A stretch of DNA of 64,000 nucleotides from Lactifluus volemus (taxonomy: Eukaryota > Basidiomycota > Agaricomycetes > Russulales > Russulaceae), in NCBI GenBank assembly GCA_022376515.1, contig WTXI01000039.1:124001-188000 (forward strand), given 5' to 3'. Below the pieces are notes generated by a model, which was not told the DNA's origin, did no database searches, and was given only the letters and a program-made list of their open reading frames with translations. Below, piece after piece: positions 22,053 to 35,500 of the stretch. The position numbers and the translations under genes are program-made. Every line of letters begins with the position of its first letter. Positions within the stretch are counted from its first letter, which is position 1.

Positions 22053-25000
22053 ATGCAACCGAACTTGCAGCCACTACAGGTGACGGGTTCGTATCTTTTA
22101 CGCTACCCTCTCCGACAAGTACTGAATCTCCTTCTTTTACAAGTGCTCAGAGTGCAAAATCTTCCCCGTCTCAAGACCTTGCTTGGCAAAAAACGATGGT
22201 TTTATGCTACTGTGGCTGACGGGGAGAAGTCGTGGCAGACACAGTCTGTGCGGAGTGTGGGACAACGAGTTGAATGGAACGAGAACGTCCCATTGTAAGA
22301 AATGTCGTTTCATTTATTCCTATTGGTAGCTGAGCCTCCTGCAGCGTTATACAACCACTCTCCAAAATTATAGTATCCTTCTATGCGAAAATGTCCACGA
22401 GAAAAGACATCCTTGTTGGAAGGAGGGAAATTGTCGCCGAGCCCAGAGGCGGTTCGTCCATGTCATTGCATTATTTACTCATGCGTCTGGCTGAGCATCC
22501 TACATATAGAACTTGATGTTCTTTTCAACGGTACCGACGCACGCGATGGACACCCAACGGAACCAACTACACTCTTCTTGATGATCTCCGTGTCTCCAAA
22601 CGCGGCTTCCTCTTCGAATGCTGTACTCGAGACGCAGAACCCCACAACGGCCGATCCGGACAGATCTGTGGCCCAAGGGGAGGCTCCGGATCTTACAGTC
22701 TCGTTCGAAAATGGAACCATGCAGTCCACGGCATTTGCTACCACTATATCTGGGAAAGATGACCCTCCCACTGAGAGCGATGATCCTGCACCGGACGGCC
22801 AGGCAGAGACGTCACGCGCTGCTCTCCGTCGCGCCGAGGAATCTATTAGCACAATAAAAACGTGGAAACGTGCCGTTAGTGTTATCAAGTTGGTGATGGA
22901 CACCGTCGGTCCAATCGCAGCAGTATGCCTAATATCGTTTTTGCATATCCGTTAAGCCAACATTCGTTTTTCAGCTGAACCCCTATGCCAATCTGGCGTG
23001 GAGTCTGCTCTCGAAAATTCCCGAGGTGCATCTCCTTGTCTTCTGAGTTAATGCGAGATATTCACACGTTTGTTCTCATCCTAATGTCAGAACTTGCTGA
23101 AGCAGGTTGAGCGTGACGGCAACGTCGAAACACTGCTTGAGGCGATACGGGACGGGTTTGAATTTGCAGAGGAGGCTGATACATTGAGGAACATCAAGCC
23201 AGAGTCTAAGCAGGCGGCCATTCTCGAGGAGATGCTTGAGTGTGTCACCGAATGTGCTAAATTTATCAGATCGTACGCGGAAGATGTGCAACTTGGTACG
23301 TTGCCTTGATCCCTCTCCCTTATAAAGATTCTAAAAATATGATTTGCAGGAAAGCGGGCTTTGAAGAATATTCTCGGACAAGCTGACGGAAAAATCGAAG
23401 AGTACCGCTCCAATCTCGTCCGACTTCGAGACAGTTTCCTCGCCCGTGCTGCTATCACCATCGAAATCACTGTTCTAGAAGCTGGTGCGTAATTTCGATA
23501 CTCATAAAGTTGTTCGATTGTGGATCTGACAGAGGGCATTCACAGAACTGGACGGAAAGATCAGAGAACTACCATATAAGGGAGGCTGGCGATTCGGTGC
23601 TGATAAACGGTGCCTTCCAGGTACGCGCGAAGAGTTTTTGGATCATATTATGAAGTGGGTCGAGAATCCGAAATCCAAACGTGGTCTGGTTCTCCTTGGC
23701 CAGGCAGGAACAGGGAAGTCGTCGATTGCACACGAGGTTGCACGTCACTTCGACAAGACGTGTCTTGGGTGTTACTTTGCTTTTCTGCGCAAAGAACAAT
23801 CGAAGGACGAGGCTTACCAGCTATTCACGACACTTGCTCGCGATCTGTCCGATCGACATCCTGCGTTCAAAATTGCTCTCGGGAGGGCCATCAAGAATAA
23901 TTCATCTCTTCGTGGTACCCGGGACTATCATACACTTTTCGAATGCCTCCTCGTCGAGCCGCTCAAGAATCTGCCACTTCCCGGACCGATTCTTATCGTT
24001 ATTGATGCATTGGATGAGAGTGGTGATACAATGGGGAAGAAAGGATTACACACTTTTCTTGCAGAACATCTCACCGATTTCCCATCACAATTCCGGGTAC
24101 TAATCACCACGAGGTCTGAAGGTGGCATCGAACCGGCATTCGCCGAAGCGCCATCTGTTGACACGCTCTACATGGATGATGTGAAACTGGCTGCCAACAC
24201 GGAGCAAGATATTAGCGTCTATCTTGAGGCGGAGCTCCCTCCAGACGTATTCAAGGTCTATGGTGTCAAATTAGCGAAAGCAGCCGAGGGCTTGTTTCAA
24301 TGGGCGGCTGTTGCATGCGGGTTCATAAACACGCCTCCTGCTAGCTTTGGCTTCAGCAAGAGAAAGTGCGTACAGCGCCTGTTGGGACACTCTCGAGATG
24401 GTAATACACAAGACCCGCTGGACCAGCTTTACGGAGATCTTCTGGAAGGATATTTCAAACCATACGAGGCACAAATACTATTTCGGTCCGTGATGGGACA
24501 GCTCTTTGCTGCAATGGAGCCCCTCTCCATCGAATCCTTGATTACTCTGCGACAACATGCCCCCATTGACGATCCCGAAGATTCTGATCCTGTCCTTGAA
24601 ATGCTTCGTCACCTCGGCTCGGTGTTGAGTAATGTGACTTCAAGTGATCAAACTCGTCCCATTGTTCCTCTCCATACATCATTCCGTGACTTTTTAACCG
24701 ACAAGAAGAGTGGCGTATTTTATGTGGACCTTGAGGAAGCCCATCATGAGTTGGCACATTCTTGCGTTGGGTTAATGCTGAACAAGCTGAAATTCAACAT
24801 TTGCAACCTCGAATCGTCATATCTTGCGAACTTCGATGTCCACGACCTTGATTCTCGAATTGCCAAACACATTCCGCCTACTCTATCATATGCGTGCATT
24901 TTCTGGGACAATCATTTGGAGCATCTTGCCTTCGAGCAGGATCTCTTCACGAAATTTCGATCCCTGTTCGAAGCCAAGTTTCTATTTTGGCTGGAGGTGC

Positions 25001-27465
25001 TCAGCATCAAGAACGTTGTGGGCCTTGCTTCACCAGCATTATCACATCTGAAGACATGGTTGCGATCTGACCAGCGGAAGGTAGGCACATCGTACAATTC
25101 AATTTGGCATGTAGTGACTGTTTGCACGACCTCTCAACAGCCCTCTCGAACGGAGGTGGAGAATTTATTTGCATTGGCGAATGATGCCTCATCATTTGTG
25201 CGGTATTTCGGGATGGCCATGGCAGGAAGCGCTCCACACATCTATATCTCTGCCCTTCCCTTCGCACCGACCTCTTCCCACATCCACGAGCAATACGCTC
25301 ATCTATTTCCTCACACATGGTGTTTTGAACGTGGTCAGCTATCTCATTGGCCAGCGTCGGAAATGGTGATTCAGGCACATGAGGACTTAGTCCGGTCTGT
25401 TGCATTCGCGCCAGATGGGCTGCGCATCGCGTCGGCTTCGGGTGATCGCACAATTCGGGTTTGGGATGCTACAACAGGAGAGATGGTAGCGGGTCCGTTT
25501 ACTGGACATGCTGAATCGGTCAGCTGTGTTGCATTTTCCACGGACGGGAAGCGGATTGCTTCATCCTCGGACGATAGCACTATTCGGGTGTGGGATTCCG
25601 CAACAGGAGAAGTCGTAGCGGGACCATTTATGGGCCACACCGATTGGGTCCATTTTGTTCAATTTTCGCCAAATGGGCAGCTCATTGCCTCCGCCTCGAG
25701 TGATCGCACGATTCTGATGTGGGATGCCTCAACAGGAGAGACAGTGTGCTCGCTTACTGGACACACCGATTCGATCTATTCTGTTGCATTCTCACCGGAC
25801 AGTAAGCGCGTTGCTTCAGCCTCTGGAGATTGCACGATTCGTGTGTGGGACGTTGCAACAGGACAGGTCGTAGCTGGCCCGTTCACTGGGCACACGGATT
25901 ACGTCATATCTATTTCATTCTCGCCCGATGGGCAGCGCATAGTCTCAGCCTCGGGGGATCACACAATTCACGTGTGGAACGCCGCAACAGGAGAAATCGC
26001 AGCCGGCCCCTTCTTTGGACACACCAGTGGTCTCTGTTCTGTTGCATTCTCGCCGGACGGGTTGTGCATTGCCTCGGCCTCGGCCTCCTCCACGATTTGC
26101 GTGTGGGATGCGAAAACAGGCGACATTGTAGCAGGCCCTTTCACCGATCATACCGCTTCCGTTTATTCTCTTGCGTTCTCACCAGACGGTCAGCGCATTG
26201 CATCAGCCTCGCACGATCACACTATACGCACTTGGGCTGTCGCAGCAGGAGGGGTGTCCGGCCCGTTTACTGGACATACCTCTCAGATAAGGTGTGTTGC
26301 ATTCTCACCAGACGGGCTGCGCATCGCTTCGGCCTCGTTAGATCATAGTATTTGCATTTGGGATGCCACAACAGGAGAGGTCGTAACAGGACCAGTGACT
26401 GGACATGTCAATAAAGTCAACTCTGTCGTATTCTCACGAGATGGACAGCTCCTTGCCTCGGCATCGGAAGATCGCACGATTCGCACGTGGGATGCTACGA
26501 CGGGAGCAGTTGTGTCGGGCCCATTTACTGGACACACTGCTCAGATCTTTACCGTCGAATTCTCCCCGGACGGGAAGTGGATCGCTTCGGCCTCGATGGA
26601 TCGCACGATTCGCGTCTGGGATGCCACATCAGGAGAGGTCACAGCAAGCCCGTTTATTGGACACACCGATTCAGTGGAGTGTGCCGTGTTCTCGCCTGAA
26701 GGGCGGCGCATTGCTTCGGCCTCAGAGGATCGCAAAATTCTTGTGTGGGACGCCACAACAGGAGAGGTCATAGCAGGCCCGTTCACTCACATCAGTTCAG
26801 TGTATTCCATCGCTTTTTCGCCGGAAGGGCAGCGCATTGCCTCGGGCGATGGCGATGGCACGATTTGTGTGTGGGATGCAGCAAAAGGAGACATCATAGC
26901 GGGGCCGTTCACAGGGCACACCAGATGGATCAGTTCTGTTGCATTTTCGTCGGATGGACGGCGCATAGCATCGGCCTCGCAAGATCGCACGATTTGCGTC
27001 TGGGATGCCACAACAGGAGAGACCGTAGCGGGCCCGTTTACTGGACATAGAGATAGCGCCTTTTCTGTTGCGTTTTCACCGGACGGGCAGCACATTGCCT
27101 CGGGCTCCGCAGATTGCACGATTCGCATGTGGGATGCCCGGACAGGAGCTATCAACCCCGCTTCATTCGGGCGGCGTATTACCTCAACCTCGCAAGATCA
27201 TGCCGTTTGTTTGGACTCGGAGAAGCTCGGAACAGAAGACATCGAGAACAATCGAATTTTGAACGAGTTCCTGATCGATGATGATGGATGGATGTATGGG
27301 GGAGAGGGAGAACTTCTTTTATGGGTTCCTGAGGCTCACCGACCGTATTTCCATAGATCTAACACCGTCTGGATTGCGGGTAAGCATGAGACTTTGCTGG
27401 ACCTGACAAAGTTTGTGCATGGATCGAATTGGGCTACAGTATATGCACACAATTTAGATAATTAG
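22053..27465 (+). CDS. Alpha2: intact C2-NACHT-WD40 NLR-type receptor
   Basis: This is the cleanest receptor in the window. Exons: 22053-22086, 22144-22294, 22345-22451, 22510-22922, 22975-23025, 23091-23295, 23350-23484, 23546-25080, 25141-27465, summing to about 1651 residues with no break. Domains: C2-like (residues about 10-130), Ser/Thr/Glu-rich linker, helical region (about 230-365), NACHT (P-loop GQAGTGKSS near residue 417, then LIVIDALDESGD and LITTRSEGG), a helical arm (LFQWAAVACGFI, HTSFRDFLTDKKS), 14 WD40 repeats, and a tail with EGELLLWVPEAHRPYFHRSN. The intron 25081-25140 is exactly 60 bases and has no stop, so a retained-intron product adds 20 residues between NACHT and WD40. 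It is expected to be a cytosolic sensor that oligomerises through NACHT; ligand and output are unknown. Confidence 0.94.
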
Positions 27466-30050
27466 AGTCAATCGTATCTTTTTTTTTTGATTCAAAATCC
27501 TGTCTCATTGCCCCTCTTTCATTGCCTTTCTTACCACCGTGACACGGGGCTGGGTCTGACTGGATGATGATGAATCTCTTTATTATAAAGCGAATGATTA
27601 GGACAAATAGCCGGAACTTGTAGTCCGGGTGTAATCTAGTTTGTAGTTCGTGGATGATGTACACCTGTCCCTGAAGCATGAAAAATACTATATGTAGGTC
27701 ACACTCTCAGATTTATCTGCATGATTCAGACGCACGCGGTTTAACACCACTCAGGAAGCCGCACATTGGCAGGCCCTGAGCGCTGAGCGCTTGACGCTCA
27801 TGCGTTTAGGTGTTAAACCTTGACCTTTACAGTACCTGTAAATACCGAGGCGAATCCTCCGAAATTTTGCTGATAAAGGTGCCGATCCTGACCTACTTGG
27901 GTGTTTATGAAAACGTCAACTATGTACGTATACTCTCCTCATCCACTGGGTGATTCTTAAGTTGACTCTTGGGCATAAATAAACCGGCTCCCTCCACTCC
28001 GTGACCTTGGTTGGCCATTTTATGCGGATGCATCTAGTCTGCAGGGGAGAACAAGCACATACTGCAAGAAACACTTTACAAAGCTGCACGTGTTCGTCTA
28101 GGTGCGGCTTCATCACAACACCCGTGGCTCGGGACCAGGCAGATGGGTTCACACAATAGAGTGTTGTCACCGCTCGACTACAGAAACTCCCTACGGAAAT
28201 AGACTACCTACGGGTGTGCAATGTTGAAGAATTAAAGCTTGTTGATAAAGCCGGAGGTGTGTGTCAAGCTATCTTCTATCACGGGTCGTTCCGTCCATCG
28301 CCGGTTCAGGGAAAAAAGCAATATGAAGGATCACGTGATCACGCGATTTGACCTTGGTCAATGGTCACTCCGACGGCTCGACGACTCGTCGCCTCGTTTG
28401 GGACAGCACTAGTGGAACACCGAGTGAACCAACCCTTTGTCTGTTTTTGTCTGTGAGCGCCGTGCTTCGAGACTAGGAAGCCCAGAGGCGACTTTGGGGC
28501 AGAGGATTCGGGACCAATGATTGAGAGAGTCATCGCTATCATCCATATATTGCTCCCTGGCTTAATTATATTATCATAAATAAAGTCATAGTACTCGCAA
28601 TTGAACGAAAAATACATGGGCACTGTCATTCTAACTTGAATCATGGATTATGCATATGCTCCGGCAAAGGACATCCCGTGGCTGGCACCAGTGAGCAGGC
28701 CCTCCTTGAAGTGGTAGGTCGATATCCCTCATGCCAAACAGAGGTTGACTCTAGGTATGTTGTATTCTCGGGTGGTGCAGCGGGAGTTGCGACCCATGAT
28801 GAACTGGCAGGGAAGGACATCATAACGGCGAGATAGGCTTCTGGAGGGAATTGTTGCCCCCAGGAAGATAGCTGGCACGTGAGTCGAGAGCTCGTGGTCG
28901 ATACGTTGATGACGCATTGAGTATTGGAGAAGGCATGTTCAGTCTCTGAGATGTGCCGGAGCTTCGTGATGATTGGCTCGTGCGTTGTGGAGTCATCCTG
29001 ATGCGAACATAGGATAAGGGCCGCAATGTTGGATAGTGCCATGATCATGGTAACGGTGTGGTGGTGTGGGTGAGTGGGCCCGGCCGTTGTCCCCGTCCCT
29101 GGTCGTGGGCAGCAACTACAAAACAGCGCTGGCGGGGAGGCAACTGACGAACGACTACAACAATGAATAAGTAGTATGCTGCAGAAATTCCCTCACTCAC
29201 CTCATGCTTTACTCCTCCTACTCGTCTCTTGTTAAATGCACCATACCTTTGATAGTTTTACATGTCAGCGCTGTCAGCCGTCGTCACAGTATCCGCGCAC
29301 ACCTGATTCATTTCCAAATGATGATGTCCGGACGCTGCTTACTAACCCTAACCCCCCTCTCTGGCCAGACCAACTGTTTTGCGAGGTGAGGAAGCGCCAC
29401 TGCTTTTGGTTCAATTTCGATCATTTATACTAGCCCTTCCCTTCTCACTGATATGAGAACGCATCTATGGCGGTGAAACTGTATGAGATGAAGAAGAAAA
29501 CACGCCCGCAAGTGAAGCGTGAGACAAGGCGAGAGAAAGGGTGTGAATGTTTCGGGCGAACCTCGCCCGCCGCTTTAATTGACGATGCATACGGATAACC
29601 GATGGGTGCTTGCATTGCGCGTGTGAAATACAGACTAAAGGACGAAAGAAAAGAGGGAAAGATAAATAGATGGGAAAGGGCTCAACCATGGCGTCGCATG
29701 GGACAAATGACGCGATAACGGTTCGGGCGTCGCGCTTGATCTGTAAGGAATGTGTGGGATACAGTAGTGGCAGCGTTGTGGTGTTCCTTGAAGCGCCGCC
29801 CTTAGACAATGTATTTTTTTTGAAAAAGTCAGGAACTCCGCTTCGGCCATCGATGACCGTGCGTCATGATGCCGCCCAACCACACGTCTCCCCCAGTCGG
29901 CCACTACTACAAACTCGACTCCCCAGATGGTCCCAGATCCGTATGCTAAAGTCTCTCACATCTAATGTCTCGCCGCTGTTAAATCATTACAACAGCTCAG
30001 GACCTCAAAGCTCCGGAATAGGACGCATCAATCGACCTCAGGCCACCGAA
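27466..30050. other. Alpha2-beta2 spacer (copy of 15676-18259)
   Basis: Near-identical to the alpha1-beta1 spacer with small indels; for example about 30 bases around 29030 are missing. No gene is supported. The high identity suggests a recent duplication of the first two units. Confidence 0.7.
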
Positions 30051-32250
30051 ATGCAACCGAGCTTGCTCCCACTTCAGTTGGCCGGTACGTCCTACAGTAC
30101 AGTATATTTATGATACCCTATATGTATATTTTCTCTGCCAGTCCGCGGAGCGCACAGCATTCCCCGTCTCAATACCCTCCTTGGAAACACAAGACGATTC
30201 TATGTTACTGTGACGGATGGGGAGAGGACATGGCAGACACTATCTGTGCGGAGCTTGCGCAGCACGTAGAATGGAACGAGAACGTCGGCAGATTGTGAGA
30301 AATGTGGTATCTTGATTCCTATATACCACTGAGTCTCGTGCAGGATCGTACAAGCACTCCCCCGTCTCGCCGTATCGCTTTATGTGAAAATGACCGCACG
30401 GAAAGACATCCTCGTTGGAAGGCAGGAGATAGTCTATGAACCCCAATGCGGTTCGTCCAAAATTCTTTTTGAATTCGTACTCGTGCGTCTGGCTGAACAT
30501 CCGAGATGTAGAACTTGCTGTCGTTTTCAATAGAACTGACGGAAGTGATAGACCCAACATCGACCACAGTCTCTTTAATGATAATATCATTTCAGAATAC
30601 GCCAGTGTCACCTTGAATACTGTAGCTGACACCTTGAGCTCCATAGCGGCTAATCCAGGCAACCCTGTTGCTGAACGAGGGGCTGCGGATCTCACTGTCC
30701 AATCCAATAGTGGCACCATGAAATCCACGGACAACTCCTCCTTATTGCCCTTCTCTAGGGCAGGTGACCATCCCACCGAGAGTGGCACTCTTGTGCGACC
30801 ATTAGCGGAGACCCAGACAGAGATGTCACGTACAGCTCTCTGTCGCGCCGCGGGAGATTTCAACATTATCAATACAACAAAAACGAAAAGTGCTGTCGGT
30901 GTTATCAAATTGGTGACGGACACCGTCGGTCCAATCGCAGCAGTATGTCCACAGAATATTGTTTTTGTTCATGCGTCATTGAGCTAAGTTCCATTCTTCA
31001 GTATGGAGTCTTCTCTCAAAGATACTCGAGGTACGTCCTTGCTTTCTCGGAAAGTATAGAACATCTACTCATTTCTTCGTCTTGCCACCAGACATTGGTA
31101 CAGCAGGTTCAGCGGGATGACCATGTTCAAACATTACTCAACGCGATACGCGATGCGTTCGAATTCGCAGAAGAAGCTGACACTTTGAGAGACATCGACC
31201 CTTTGTCTAGGCAAGCAGCAATTCTCGAGGCGATGCTGGAGCGCGTCTGCGAATGTGCCAACTTTATCAGTTCGTATGCGGGGGATGTGAAAGTCGGCAC
31301 GTCACATTTGGCCTCTTTTTTGTCATTATAAACATATTATTTTCGGGAAGCGGGCGTGAAGAATATTATCGGCCAAGGTGATGAAAAAATACAAGGGTAC
31401 TGCACAACCCTTGTCCGACTACGAGACAACTTCCTTCCGTACTACCGTTACCACGGAGGTTGCTATGCTAGAAGCTGGTGGGTGGTTCGGATAGTCACAA
31501 GACAGTCAGATTATCGGCCTGACTCGGACATGGGCCACAAAGAATTGGACGCAAAAATCAGAGAAATGCCTCACGATAGAGGTTGGCGTTTCGGCGATGA
31601 GAAGCGATGTCCGAGTCTTCCGAAGACTTCTTGGACCACATTGTCAAGTGGGTCGAGAATCCGGAATCCAATCCTGGGCTCGTTCTCCTTGGCCAGGGGC
31701 ACAGGAAAATCCTCGATAGTACATGAAGTTGCACGTCGTTTCGACGACACGTGTCTCGGCTCTTACGTTGCTTTTTTGCGCAAGGAGCAATCTAGAGACG
31801 AGGCTTTTCAGCTGTTCACGACGCTTGCACGCGATCTCTCCGATCGCAATCGTGCATTCAAACATGCCCTCGGGAGGTCATCAAAGATCAATCGTCTCTT
31901 CGAAGAAGTTCTCGAGGGATACTTCAAACCTCAAGAAGCACAGATCCTATTTCGGTCCGTGATGGGACAGCTTTTTTGCTACAATCAAGCCCCTCTCCAT
32001 CGATTCCCTGATCACTCTGCGACGGCATGCCCCCATTGATGATCCCGAGGATTCAGAACCGGTTATTGACATGCTCCGTCGCCTCTGAGTAACGTGACTT
32101 TAAGGGATCAAACTCGTCCCATCATTCCTCTCCATACATCATTCCGTGACTTCTTAACCGCCAAGAAGAGTGATGTATTTTATGTGGATCTTGGGGATAC
32201 GCACCATCAGTTGGCAGATACTTTCCGAAGCACCCCCCGAGAACCCCTCC
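30051..32250 (+). pseudogene. Beta2: NLR pseudogene with the NACHT core deleted
   Basis: The gene begins like beta1 and beta3 (MQPSLLPLQLA; C2-like exon). Breaks: a base is missing near 30254 in the C2 exon; the short exon at 31001 carries the same ~22 base loss as beta1; the P-loop region (near 31695) has lost bases, so GQAGTGKSS is not readable; and about 520 bases are deleted at 31895, joining the start of NACHT (RSSKINRLF) directly to EEVLEGYFKPQEAQILF and removing Walker B. Beyond HTSFRDFLTAKKSDVFYVD, similarity to beta3 stops near 32214, about 50 bases before the Plavaka element. There is no WD40 region. Confidence 0.9.
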
Positions 32251-32265
32251 ACCAGCTGACAGCCA

Positions 32266-32500
32266 GCATCAGCAAAATGATTTGTGACTGGCGTTACTAG
32301 ACTAGGTCACCTAGTCACGTCTAGTTGCCAAGTTTGGCACCTAGACCCAGCGGACTTGCCGAGGCCAGTACGCGCGATACTGGCTCTAGGTGGGCCAGTA
32401 TTGCATCTGGCACTAGTTTCGTGTCTAGGGCTAGTTTTTCACCTAGGACTAGTTTCTCACCTAGGACTACTGTCTTATCTAGGGCTAGTTTTTCACCTAG
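32266..32500. repeat. Left end of Plavaka element: terminal inverted repeat and CTAG-rich subterminal repeats
   Basis: After the inverted repeat, units such as CACCTAGGACTAGTTTCTCA recur in slightly varied form from 32410 to 32510 (CTAGGGCTAGTTTTTCAC, CTAGGACTAGTTTCTCAC). Arrays like this near DNA-transposon ends are often transposase binding sites; that role is inferred here. Confidence 0.75.
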
Positions 32501-32714
32501 CTTCAGTCATCGCACTGGGACTATTCCCTTGTACTGGGAAATTATGAATGCAGTTTTACTTATTTTCACACGCTCATGTCCGAATTAGGCAAGCATTGTC
32601 ATTTGAAATAACTAAGATAAGATCACGACGACTATGGAACATCAAGAGAGCATCAGAATGTCAGAATTAAGTTCAATTAACTGTCCAGACTCGGGGATTC
32701 ACAAAATAACGACG

Positions 32715-32885
32715 AAAACGTGGGGGTCAGCGGCAGGGTATCTGAGATCGACGCGTAACAGCGCAACACGGGGACCGGAACATAATGGCGCTAACTTGAA
32801 CGTGGGGATCGGCCGCAGGGTATCTGGAATCGATGTGCAATGGCGTAACATGAGGACCGGCAGTATCTGGGATCAATCGATCAAC
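32715..32885. repeat. Imperfect direct repeats inside the left arm of the Plavaka element
   Basis: A unit of about 70-80 bases containing GCAGGGTATCTG, then ATCGA and GGGGACCGG-like text, appears two to three times (near 32730, 32810, 32850). It lies just beyond the 3' end of the companion gene and has no coding sense. Confidence 0.6.
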
Positions 32886-35496
32886 GCTTAAGCAAAGAAT
32901 GGCTGTAAGTGTATAATAAACCATACCAGTTAAGTGCAACGCAAGAGCGAAGATCAACTTCGTATTCATCTCCACCTTCGGCACAATCCCCCTCCGCAAT
33001 CTGCTCACCTTCTGGGATGTAAGCACACGCATCGTTGACAACTTTGTGCCAGTGGTCTTCATCAAGCCGTTGGGTACTCCCGGCCCACATGCGAGCCTTC
33101 TTCCCCCAGGGGTTGTCACTGAAACTCCACTCCCGAGGATTGACCTTGGCTTTTTTATGTTCGCCTGACGCCCTGGCCCTCCGTTTTTCACGTTCACGTG
33201 CGGTAACATCCTCCCCGGTCGTGAACAAGGTCAGACCACGCTCGACCTGTAGCGTTAGATAAGTAGCAACATCGATTAAAACGCAACGAGACCTTACCGC
33301 AGCGGTTGCAAGTGCCAGTGCCCCAAATTGCATGTTTGCCAGTGGTAGGATCTTCCGAAGGTGCACAGAAAACACTTTGGAGATCAGATTGGAGCAGAAC
33401 GCGGCACGCGCACCCTGTTGATTGTGTCAGATGGTGTAAAACTCTGTATATACACTTACCTCTGCATCTGGGTATTTATATATGAACCTGAGCCCTTCTA
33501 ATTCCATTTTAATGTATTGTGCACGAGCTTCCGCGTCGTTGAATGAGGCTGGGTCCTCAAGCCACATATCAACGATTGCTCGATGCCCAGCCTTCCCAAT
33601 TTCGCTGCGCCAGTTGTTAAGCGCATTCTCGGCCTGAAAGCGTCAATAGGATATATGTGCCCGTAGAATCGTAGTACGTACCACAGTCAAGACTATTTCA
33701 AGTCCCCTTTCTTCAAGCAGCACATCCGGGAACGTGGTCGACCAGATGACACTTACTGGGCCTCTCATCCGGCCGTTCGTGCCAAACGGATCAGCTTGCT
33801 GTCCGGCCCAGCTCAGGAGGGAAGGTATGAACGTCTTGCGCCACATCTCCATATAGTTGTCTTTGTCCACCGCTGGGAAAGGAAGATCTGTCATCACATA
33901 TTTTGGCTTCCTGGAACGCTTAGCCTGAGACACTTGGGCATCGCCCTCTGCGCCCCCGGAAAGGACGATGCCCATCTGTTTTGACAAGGAGTTTTACTTG
34001 AACCAGATGTCAAATCACCACGCTCACCTGCGCCGTTTCCCGTGCTCCAACCCTGCCACTGAATGCCGCACCTTTTGATCCACTCCGAGCCACACTGGAA
34101 GCTTGACCCATGCTGGTAGACTTGCTAGGCTTCGCTCGACTCAGTACGTCTTCTGATTCTTCATTGTGGAACTCGCCCACCGTCGCACTGGAACCTGAGC
34201 TGATGCTGATGATTACCTCTGAGTCTTGATCCATGGGCCCAGGTGTCCTATGGCTGGGCTCGTGCATGTGTCTCGTCTGTCTTATCCCGGGCTGTGCTCC
34301 TGTATATACCTGTCAAGATGGGTAGTTAACTCAGAGGGCGGGGGCGGTTACCTGCTATTGGGGCTTCGAGTCTCTTTTGCCAGTCGGTTAGCAGACCACC
34401 TGGTTCTGCCCTTGCACGCTTAGATTGATGCCTGCTAATCATGGTGAGTCTCGAGCTCTAGGGAATGTCTATAACTCACCTTGAAAACTGAGGCTGGGAT
34501 TTTCGTTTAGTGCTGGTACTTAGCCTGGTCACCTCCCGTGGCTGCGTTGGTGGTGGAGGTGACGGAGTCCGAGTCACAGCTGGTGTCAGGGCACTTGGTT
34601 CATCCCTCCTAATTACTGTGGGCTTGGGTCTAAGCTGGAGGCGACATCACTTACTGAGAAGTGGATCTGTATATTGCCCGGGGCCTGGGACGAGATGGAG
34701 GCAGAGGGGCTCTACTTTGGGCGTTATCGACTTCGGCATGCCAGTGAGGGTTCAACGGCCGCGTTGCCTATTCGGTACGCCTCAGTTCCCATCAAATGAG
34801 TAAAAAAACACGCGGCAGGCAAACCTTGGAATTTTTTTTGTTCTTGTTCTCAGGCTGGGCGTCCTTATCAAGCCAACCATCGATGTTCCCTTCGTCTTCA
34901 TTATCGCCATCATCCTCATATCCCGCGGCATCGTTTTCTTCTCTGGTCGCTCTCTCCGAGTCTTCATTGCTAAGAACATCGAGTATCGGTTCTGCATCTG
35001 TGAATGATGCTGGCGATATTGTTGATATGTCGTCGTAAGACGCAGTGACACTGGCCCCGTAATAGCTCCTTGGAGTTTCTATTCTATTGCCAAGGTCAGA
35101 AAAACGATCACAAAAAAGGTGAGTTTTGAAATACTCGTCTTCCTCATCAATCAGCTCATCTGTGTCTTGTTGAGCAGCTAGGGCGTGTTTCATGTGCCTC
35201 GTCATGAACTTCTGAACCGCCGTTGACTGTCCGCTAGCACTGTGACGCAAATCCGGCCTAGCTGCGTGCTCTTGTGCCAGCTGCGAGCCTTGCTGGAGTT
35301 CTTCTTCCAGCTCATTGATACGGCTGACGACGGCCTTGAGCTTGGCGTTAGCATCCTCTGCGGTTGAAGCGGCTGCTGCCTCGGCCAGCATTCTATCCTC
35401 TGCGGCCTGCTGAGGAGTACGACGCTTTTGCTGAGCATCGAGAATAATTTTACCTGGGTGCGCCTCTGCATTCTTTTTCCGCGTAATGATTGGCAT
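32881..35496 (-). CDS. Plavaka companion protein, unknown function
   Basis: Multi-exon gene divergent from the transposase. The first exon starts at 35496 (MPIITRKKNAEAHPGKIILD) and has a coiled-coil stretch (LKAVVSRINELEEELQQ) and a Glu/Asp-rich end. Later exons include an Asp/Ser-rich segment near 34010-34267 and a well-conserved-looking part from 33960 downward (DLPFPAVDKDNYMEMWRK, LLSWAGQQADPFGTNGRMRG). Three clean introns near 33625-33680, 33425-33465 and 33245-33300 link AENALNNWRSEIGKAGHRA, GARAAFCSNLISKVFSVHLR and NPWGKKARMWAGSTQRLDED, ending at 32881. Exons between 34270 and 34815 are not fully resolved and may contain a shift. I do not recognise a domain. Its place inside the element suggests a transposition accessory or carried gene. 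Confidence 0.72.
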
Positions 35497-35500
35497 ACTA

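Noticed and set aside
23481..23545. A splice model for receptor exon 7/8 using the acceptor at CTGACAGAG
   Set aside because: It leaves alpha3 without a GT donor and does not fit beta3. Donor GTGCGT or GTGGGT with acceptor TTCACAG/CACACAG fits all copies and gives an identical 1535-base exon 8 in the four I measured.
32284..32588. Leucine-rich frames in the left transposon end (repeated LGLVFHLGLV type)
   Set aside because: Produced by the CTAG subterminal repeats; no codon-like conservation.
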